A DNA stretch of 64,000 bases, taken from contig NZ_JAMXMX010000028.1 of the NCBI RefSeq assembly GCF_024055725.1, positions 1 through 64,000 on the forward strand, read 5' to 3'. The stretch is from Actinoallomurus spadix (GTDB lineage: Bacteria > Actinomycetota > Actinomycetes > Streptosporangiales > Streptosporangiaceae). The notes below the pieces were generated by a model that was not told the origin of the DNA, did no database searches, and saw only the letters and a list, made by a program, of their open reading frames with translations. The translations under genes were made by a program, and so were the position numbers. This document shows positions 59,601 through 64,000 of the stretch, piece after piece. How positions within the stretch are numbered: the first letter of the stretch is position 1; every line of letters begins with the position of its first letter.

Positions 59601-60193
59601 TTCTCGAAGTCGGCGAAGTCGATCGTGTAGGAGGAGGCGGTGTCCCCCGCGTCGACCTGCAGCCGGAACTTCGTGCCCGCCGGGTAGGTCGCCGAGAGGA
59701 GACGGTGGGCCTCGTCGTAGAAGTGGTGCGGGTTGCTCCCCGGAGTGTTCGTGAACGGGTAGCCGCCGTAGTACCAGCTGTACGCGTTGGTCAGCGTGAA
59801 GTCGCTCTGCTTGGAACCGTTGACGTAGAAGGACAGCGGGGCCGTGTAGACCGAGCCGTTCGAGCTGTCCGGGATGCTGTAGCGGAACACGATCGAGTTC
59901 GTGGCGACCGGGGTGGTGAACTCGACGTACCTGCCGCTGCCCTGCAGGGTCACGGCCTTGCGGTAGGAGGCCTCGGCGGGCAGCGTGTTGTAGGCGGCGC
60001 TGGGGCCGATGACCGTGCCGTTGGTCGTGGCGTTCTCCGCCTGGACCTCGACGTACGGCAGTGTCGCGCCGACACCGCCGCTCGTGGCCGCGCCGGCGGG
60101 CCCGGCCGGCAGCAGGACGAGACCGGCGGCGACGAGCAGGCAGCTGAGGAGAGCGCCGAGGCGGGTTCGGCGTCTCGCGTGCTGATCGGACAT
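56636..60193 (-). CDS. Secreted multidomain GH87-type alpha-1,3-glucanase
   Basis: 1185 residues. Signal peptide (1-36); a CBM35-like sandwich (about 37-180); a catalytic right-handed beta-helix (about 195-520) whose GTVWIPEGTFKIPGHLVLNN, RIWIEHEKVGAWMDG and NLGDDGLATWSE segments match mycodextranase/alpha-1,3-glucanases. Then come two 'choice-of-anchor' Ig-like repeats (TNTCGGSIAAGASCTVSVRF-type), a discoidin/CBM32 domain, a third Ig repeat and a second discoidin domain. It likely cuts alpha-1,3-glucan of fungal walls, the discoidin domains anchoring it. The GH87 call rests on motif likeness, not a search. ATG at 60193 preferred to one at 60229. Confidence 0.85.
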   Translation of the reverse strand: MSDQHARRRTRLGALLSCLLVAAGLVLLPAGPAGAATSGGVGATLPYVEVQAENATTNGTVIGPSAAYNTLPAEASYRKAVTLQGSGRYVEFTTPVATNSIVFRYSIPDSSNGSVYTAPLSFYVNGSKQSDFTLTNAYSWYYGGYPFTNTPGSNPHHFYDEAHRLLSATYPAGTKFRLQVDAGDTASSYTIDFADFENVAGALTQPSGSVSVTGKGADPSGNADSTAAFNAAISAAGAGGTVWIPEGTFKIPGHLVLNNVTIKGAGMWRSTIVGAAPGFYGGWAPNGGSNVHLADFAIFGDVQERNDGAQVNGIGGALSNSTVDRIWIEHEKVGAWMDGPMTGLVFSGMRIRNTTADGINFHNGVTASKVTNSDLRNLGDDGLATWSETNADANDSFDHDTVQYPILANGIAIYGGHDNTVADNRVVDAGLTQGGGIHVAQRFNSTPLGRTDVLRSTIIRSGSLDPNWNFGVGALWFDARDAAMSGQVNVDDILIQQSPFEAIQFVSGSSITNVSIDNARIQNTGTWVVQEQVGGSAKITNSTATGTQAPAPVYTCGVGFTLTDGGGNSGVFGSTACQNITNPTFPPYLPDNGSLISVSPTALGFGSVATGSTSAAQTVTVSNSGTAAAPVGSITASGDFAQTNTCGGSIAAGASCTVSVRFSPTATGSRTGNLSVTASGITDTVPLSGTGVAPGPILSPNPASLSFPGTLVGQPSAAQTVTVTNTGTTPATVSGVSASGDFGQTNTCATLAVGASCTVTVKFTPSASGTRTGSVTITSNANNSPTTIALTGGGIGTDTNLARGRTATASSEVNGTQTASTATDGDANTYWESANGSWPQWLQVDLGAVYSIGKVTLRLPPSSAWGTRTQTLSVRTSTNGSTFGTAVGSATYTFTSPANVVNIPVPATGARYVRVDVTANSGWNAAQASEFEVYPSGGSSGGGSAALSASPASLSFGGQAIGTTSAAKTVTISNTGSAAATLSSIVATGDYSMTNTCGSSLQAGASCTAAVSFRPTASGTRTGTLTVNSDAAGGPATVALTGTGTGGTPVDLAAGKPTGESSHTDVYPSANVTDNDRNTYWESANNAFPQWVQVDLGSAQSASRIVLQLPASWGARTQTLSVLGSTNGSDFTILKSSAAYTFDPASGNTVTIPITATTQRYFRVTITANTGWPAGQISGLQVWNG

Positions 60194-60570
60194 GTACTGC
60201 TCACTCTCGGTGAGGCCCCGGGAGGTCACGATCCCCGAGATCGCCGCGTACGCACGCGGGTGCGGGAGCCGGTGCGAAGGCCGCCCCGGGTACGTCGGCG
60301 GGCGGGGCGAGCCGGATCGAGGACCGTGACGGGGGGCGGGGCGGGGCGGGGGTTGAGCGCGTTGAGGGGACGGTAACTCTCACGACCGGCAGACGCAATA
60401 TCTCAACAGATCTTCGCATCTTTCCATCAGAAGAGTGAAAAATCTGGAGATGCTCGCGCGGATGGACCGTGGGTTGACGGCCGTCACCGGGGGTCACGAC
60501 GATGACCACGTCGCGTGTGCCGGCGCCGGCGGCCGGCCGCACGCCGCGTCCGCAGAGAGGGGATCTCCGT
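60194..60570. other. Divergent promoter region of the glucanase/LacI pair
   Basis: About 377 bases between the GH87 gene and the LacI gene. Holds A/T-rich promoter-like DNA at 60396-60455 and a half-site CTCTCA at 60377-60382 resembling half of the 63080-63095 palindrome. No further gene recognised. Confidence 0.5.
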
Positions 60571-61581
60571 ATGGGGCGGCCAGGGGGCGAGCGGCCGACG
60601 CTCGAGAGCGTCGCGGCCCGGGCGGGTGTGTCACGGGCGACGGTGTCCCGCGTGGTCAACGGCCTGTCCGTCACGCGGGCGAGCGAGGAGTCGGTGCGAC
60701 GGGCCATCGAGGAGCTGGGCTACGTTCCCAACCACGCGGCGCGGACCCTCGTCACCCGGCGCACGGATCTGTTCGCGCTCGTGGTGCCCGAGCCGACGAC
60801 GCGCGTCTTCTCCGCCGACCGGTTCTTCGCCGGTCTCGTGCAGGGGGTCGGCCAGGAGCTGGAGGCCGCCGACAAACAGCTGGTGCTCATGCTGGCCGGA
60901 TCGGCCGCGAGCCACGACCGGATCGAACGCTCGGTGGCCGCCCGCCACGTCGACGGCGTGATGCTCTCCTCCCTGCACGGCGCCGATCCGCTGCCGGAGG
61001 TGCTGACCCGGATCGGCATCCCGGTCGTGTGCAACGAACGCCCGCTCGGTCCCGTGTCCGTCCCGCACGTCGGCGTCGACAACCTCGGCGGCGCGGTCAC
61101 CGCCGTACGCCGCCTGCTCGGCTCGGGGCGGCGCCGGATCGCCACGATCGCCGGCCCGCCGGACATGGTCGCGGGGATCGACCGGCTGGCCGGCTACCGG
61201 GAGGCCCTGCGCGAGGAGGGGCGGCGGCCCGTCATCGAGGTCGGCGACTTCACGTCCGGCTCCGGCGCCGAGGCGATGTGGCGGCTGCTGGCGGCCGAAC
61301 CGGAGCTCGACGCGGTCTTCGCCGCGTCGGATCTGATGGCCGACGGCGCCCTCCGGACGTTGCGGCGGGCGGGCCGGCGGGTGCCGGACGACGTCGCGGT
61401 GATCGGCTTCGACGACATCGACCTCGCGCGGGACACCGACCCCCCGTTGACGACCGTCCGGCAGCCGATCACCGAGATCGGCCGCCGGATGGCGCGCCAG
61501 TTGCTGAAGCTGGTGGACGGGGCGGAGATCGAGCCGGTCGTCACCCTGCCCACCGAGCTGGTCGTCCGGGAGTCGGCCTAG
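60571..61581 (+). CDS. LacI-family regulator of the glucanase genes
   Basis: 336 residues from ATG at 60571 with GAGGGGA 7 bases upstream; an ATG at 60502 would add 23 residues without family character. HTH TLESVAARAGVSRATVSRVVNG, then a PBP-like sensor (DLFALVVPEPTTRVFSADRFF ... VIGFDDIDLARDTDPPLTTVRQP). It sits between the two glucanase genes, divergent from one and convergent with the other, so it probably controls both in response to a glucan fragment. Confidence 0.93.
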   Translation: MGRPGGERPTLESVAARAGVSRATVSRVVNGLSVTRASEESVRRAIEELGYVPNHAARTLVTRRTDLFALVVPEPTTRVFSADRFFAGLVQGVGQELEAADKQLVLMLAGSAASHDRIERSVAARHVDGVMLSSLHGADPLPEVLTRIGIPVVCNERPLGPVSVPHVGVDNLGGAVTAVRRLLGSGRRRIATIAGPPDMVAGIDRLAGYREALREEGRRPVIEVGDFTSGSGAEAMWRLLAAEPELDAVFAASDLMADGALRTLRRAGRRVPDDVAVIGFDDIDLARDTDPPLTTVRQPITEIGRRMARQLLKLVDGAEIEPVVTLPTELVVRESA

Positions 61582-61591
61582 GCCACGGGGC

Positions 61592-62956
61592 TCACCAGCC
61601 GACGGCGACGAGCAGGTACTGCGGGTCGCCGTGGGAGATGAACGAGGACTGGCCGGCGTAGTCGTCGTAGGGGAAGCCGTAGGCCAGGTGGCCGATGGCG
61701 TGGTCGTGCCAGAACTTGGCGTAGTAGTTGGCGGGAGCCGCCTTGTAGTACTGGGACGGGTCGGACCACTGCGACTGGGGCAGCTGCGCGACGTGGCGGT
61801 TCAGCGCCGCGCACATGCCGGCGTCGTTGGCCAGTGAGCCCGCGCAGCCGGTGATGTTCGAGGTGCTCTCGTTCACGCCGACCGACTGGGCGTAGCTCGT
61901 GAAGTAGTTCGCGTACTGGCCGCCGGCCCGGAACGCGCCGTCACTGCCCGGCGCGGGGATGTAGTAGGGGGCCTGGACCGTGGCCAGGTGCTTGAACTCG
62001 GTCGGCACCTCGTTCTGGAACCGCTGGAAGGTCGCCGCCCGGTCCTCGGCGAACGTCGCCTGGTCCTCGCCCACCTGCGTGTCGTACCCGTCCTTGGCGT
62101 GCAGGCGCAGCGCCAGCTTGAGGCCGAACCCGTCGACGCGCGTGGTGTTGCCGTTGAACACCGACGGGCCGATGGTGAACTCGATGAAGTCGCGGTACTG
62201 GCTGGTCGGCGAGCCGAGGTAGAAGTACATCCGGCCGGCCGAGTTGGCGGGCATGTCGATGTACGGCTGCTCGGCGATCGAGTGCGTCTGGCCGTTCCAG
62301 CTCCAGTAGACCTGGCTGTCGGGGTACTTGCCGTTGGTCCGGTTCAAGACCTTGAACATCAGGACGTTCCTGGCGGCGGGGATGCCGCTCGTGTCGCCCC
62401 AGAAGGAGTCCGGCGGCGTGGTCGTGCCGCCGGTGCCGTAGACGGCGAACTCCCACAGCGAGTAGCCGTACTGGGTACCGCGGGCCGTGCCGTACATCCG
62501 GATGTAGCGTCCGGTGCCGCTGACGCTCAGCGTCTGGGTGCCGCCGGTGCCGGTCGTGGTGCCGTAGATGGTGGTCCAGCCGCCGGCGGGGTCGTCGGAC
62601 ACCTGGATCTGGAACGCCTTCCCGTAGGCCGCCTCCCAGGTGAGCGTCACCTGGCAGATCTGCTGCGACGATCCGAGGTCGATCTGCAGCCACTGCGGGT
62701 CGCCGAAGGCGCTGGACCAGCGCGTGCCGGTGTTGCCGTCCACGGCGGCCGAGGCGGGGGTGCCGGAGTTCTCGGTGGACGAGGCGGTCGCCGGGCGGTT
62801 CAGCGCCACGTTGCCGCCACCACAGGCGGCCGCCGTGGCGGGCCGCTGGGTGGCCGCGAGGAGCCAGCCGGCGAGGAGCGCCAGCGCGGCGCACACGGTG
62901 ACCAGGACGCGCGGCGGCGTGTGGCGGCGCGCCGCCGAGCGGGGGGTGGGGTGCAT
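61592..62956 (-). CDS. Secreted GH64-type beta-1,3-glucanase with discoidin domain
   Basis: 454 residues. Signal peptide (about 1-43), a discoidin/CBM32 domain (about 48-170: GTRWSSAFGDPQWLQIDLGSS...YSLWEFAVYG) and a C-terminal thaumatin-like catalytic domain (NVLMFKVLNRTNGKYPDSQVYWSW, DFIEFTIGPSVFNGN, RVDGFGLKLALRLH, AYGFPYDDYAGQSSF) matching GH64 laminaripentaose-producing glucanases. It attacks beta-1,3-glucan of fungi. The start at 62956 has GGGAG upstream; the 63080-63095 palindrome lies in its promoter. Confidence 0.85.
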   Translation of the reverse strand: MHPTPRSAARRHTPPRVLVTVCAALALLAGWLLAATQRPATAAACGGGNVALNRPATASSTENSGTPASAAVDGNTGTRWSSAFGDPQWLQIDLGSSQQICQVTLTWEAAYGKAFQIQVSDDPAGGWTTIYGTTTGTGGTQTLSVSGTGRYIRMYGTARGTQYGYSLWEFAVYGTGGTTTPPDSFWGDTSGIPAARNVLMFKVLNRTNGKYPDSQVYWSWNGQTHSIAEQPYIDMPANSAGRMYFYLGSPTSQYRDFIEFTIGPSVFNGNTTRVDGFGLKLALRLHAKDGYDTQVGEDQATFAEDRAATFQRFQNEVPTEFKHLATVQAPYYIPAPGSDGAFRAGGQYANYFTSYAQSVGVNESTSNITGCAGSLANDAGMCAALNRHVAQLPQSQWSDPSQYYKAAPANYYAKFWHDHAIGHLAYGFPYDDYAGQSSFISHGDPQYLLVAVGW

Positions 62957-63344
62957 ACGGCTCCCTTTCGTGCGGAGGGAGATGAGACGCGGGACCGGCG
63001 GGGGCGGGCCCGGACGGTACCGCGTCAGGGCGGGGATGATGGCCCGCCGGACGCCGTCGGATACCGGCGGGAAACTTTACTGAGAGCGCTCTCAGAGAGA
63101 AGGTGGCCCCGTTTCCCACGCCAGTCAAGAGAGTCAAGATGTAACATTTCGGTAACAGCGACGAGCCTCGAGCGTCCGGCTCGCCGGACATACGCGCTGG
63201 CCAGGGGATTTGTTGCCCGCCCCACCATTGGACCCATGAAATTTCGGCGAAATCCCCCGCACCGGGGCGTGATCGCCGAAGCCACCGGGCCCTCGGACGG
63301 CCGGCACGAGAGCAGGACCGCCGCGATGGGAGGCGACTCCTCCG
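62957..63344. other. Intergenic region with the glucanase operator and opcA leader
   Basis: About 388 bases between the divergent GH64 and opcA genes. Holds the 16-bp palindrome, two TTGAC boxes reading leftward near 63125-63140, and no further gene that I recognise. Confidence 0.5.
63080..63095. promoter_or_regulatory. LacI-type operator of the GH64 gene
   Basis: CTGAGAGCGCTCTCAG is a perfect 16-bp palindrome. On the minus strand it fits between a possible -35 and a TAAAGT -10, where repressor binding blocks polymerase. It differs from the fructoselysine operator (37909-37922) only in the central bases. Confidence 0.65.
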
Positions 63345-64000
63345 ATGATCATCGAGCTTGCGAACACCGAGACCCGCAAGATCCAGGCCGCGCTCACCAC
63401 CACCCGGCACCGGATGGGCGGCGCGGCCACCGGGAAGGTCCTGACCCTGATCATCGTGACGACCGAGGCGGCCCAGTACGACGCGGTCCGCGCGTCGACC
63501 CAGGCGGCCCGGGAGCACCCGTCCCGCATCCTCGGCGTCATCCCGCGCGCCGTCGAGGAGGAGGCCCGGCTCGACGCCGAGGTACGCCTGGGCGAGACCG
63601 GCCCGGGCGAGACGGTGCTGCTGCGGTTGTACGGCGAGGTCGCCCAGCACGCCGGCGCGGTGGTCCTGCCCCTGCTCGTCCCGGACACGCCGGTCGTCAT
63701 CTGGTGGCCGGGCGCGCCACCGGAACGCCCGAGCGGCGACCCGCTCGGCGCCATGGCGCAGCGCCGGGTCACCGACGCGGCGGCCGGCACGGACCCGCTC
63801 GGCACGCTCAAGAGGCTCGCAACGGGGTACTCCCCCGGCGACACCGACCTCACCTGGACGCGCATCACACCGTGGCGGTCACTGCTGGCCTCCATCCTCG
63901 ACCGGCCGCCCGACACCGACATCACCGCCGCGGAGGTCGAGGCCGAGGCCGACGATCCGAGCGCGGAACTGCTCGGCGGCTGGCTCTCGGCACGCCTGTC
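63345..64000 (+). CDS. opcA: OpcA, glucose-6-phosphate dehydrogenase assembly protein (partial)
   Basis: 218 codons to the window edge, no stop reached. Begins MIIELANTETRKIQAALTT, with the typical RILGVIP and VVIWWPGAPP segments of OpcA, which assembles and activates glucose-6-phosphate dehydrogenase. GGGAGG precedes the ATG at 63345 by about 13 bases. In most actinobacteria opcA directly follows zwf; here the upstream neighbour is a divergent glucanase, so zwf is not adjacent on this side. Confidence 0.9.
   Translation, partial: MIIELANTETRKIQAALTTTRHRMGGAATGKVLTLIIVTTEAAQYDAVRASTQAAREHPSRILGVIPRAVEEEARLDAEVRLGETGPGETVLLRLYGEVAQHAGAVVLPLLVPDTPVVIWWPGAPPERPSGDPLGAMAQRRVTDAAAGTDPLGTLKRLATGYSPGDTDLTWTRITPWRSLLASILDRPPDTDITAAEVEAEADDPSAELLGGWLSARL

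Noticed and set aside
63134-63925. Minus-strand frame opposite opcA
   Set aside because: Ser/Arg-rich shadow; opcA on the plus strand matches a known family but lacks a stop inside the window.

Overview
The window is very GC-rich, uses GTG and TTG starts freely, packs genes into overlapping operons and carries gene families typical of Actinomycetota: DivIVA-like repeats, an LprG/P55-type lipoprotein and efflux pair, OpcA, and a SWIM-type/DUF5691/MoxR/DUF5682/VWA cassette. A soil filamentous actinomycete fits best (several LacI regulators, secreted glucanases, a xylosidase, opine-like and amino-acid catabolism). I cannot name the genus. I see no rRNA, tRNA, CRISPR array or intact mobile element.

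Layout. 0.1-5.3 kb: a secreted hypothetical protein, a histidine kinase/response regulator pair, and a divergent lipoprotein plus MFS exporter operon. 5.3-10.2 kb: small units, namely a secreted phospholipase-D-like protein, a 25-residue cysteine-rich micropeptide, a HEAT-like protein, a sirtuin, a small double-DivIVA-motif protein, and an HxlR regulator divergent from an imine-reductase-like enzyme. 10.3-17.8 kb: the MoxR/VWA cassette, whose first gene lacks its zinc-finger half. 17.8-25.8 kb: a frameshifted small gene, a methyltransferase, a 2-oxoglutarate oxygenase, a four-gene KAS III/acyl-CoA ligase/TetR/hydrolase module, a secreted lipase and another hydrolase. 25.9-31.1 kb: a GH43 xylosidase, LacI regulator, lactonase-like amidohydrolase, class II aldolase and SRPBCC protein. 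31.3-31.9 kb: an isolated Pycsar-type transmembrane effector of lower GC, with a 16-bp palindrome upstream and no visible cyclase. 32.1-36.3 kb: a branched-chain 2-oxoacid dehydrogenase operon (E1alpha, E1beta, E2) with a divergent Lrp/AsnC regulator. 36.5-37.6 kb: a beta-helix lipoprotein.

37.9-54.7 kb is the most coherent block. A plus-strand operon encodes a fructoselysine-6-phosphate deglycase (FrlB-like), a fructoselysine kinase (FrlD-like), a polar amino-acid ABC importer, a mu-crystallin-type ketimine reductase and a LacI regulator. It faces a minus-strand set: ALDH7 aminoadipate-semialdehyde dehydrogenase, FAD amine oxidase, Glu/Leu-type amino-acid dehydrogenase, LysR, and a YdiJ-type D-2-hydroxyglutarate dehydrogenase. 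This last gene is divergent from HglS (2-oxoadipate dioxygenase/decarboxylase), and a GntR regulator follows. Read together, these genes could take glycated lysine (an Amadori product) to glucose 6-phosphate, lysine, and on through pipecolate and aminoadipate to 2-oxoglutarate. Each family's reaction is established knowledge; linking them into one pathway is my inference.

54.7-64 kb: a class A flavin monooxygenase, a large secreted GH87-type alpha-1,3-glucanase, a LacI regulator and a secreted GH64-type beta-1,3-glucanase. The two glucanases suggest attack on fungal cell walls. The window ends inside opcA, which here has no zwf directly upstream.
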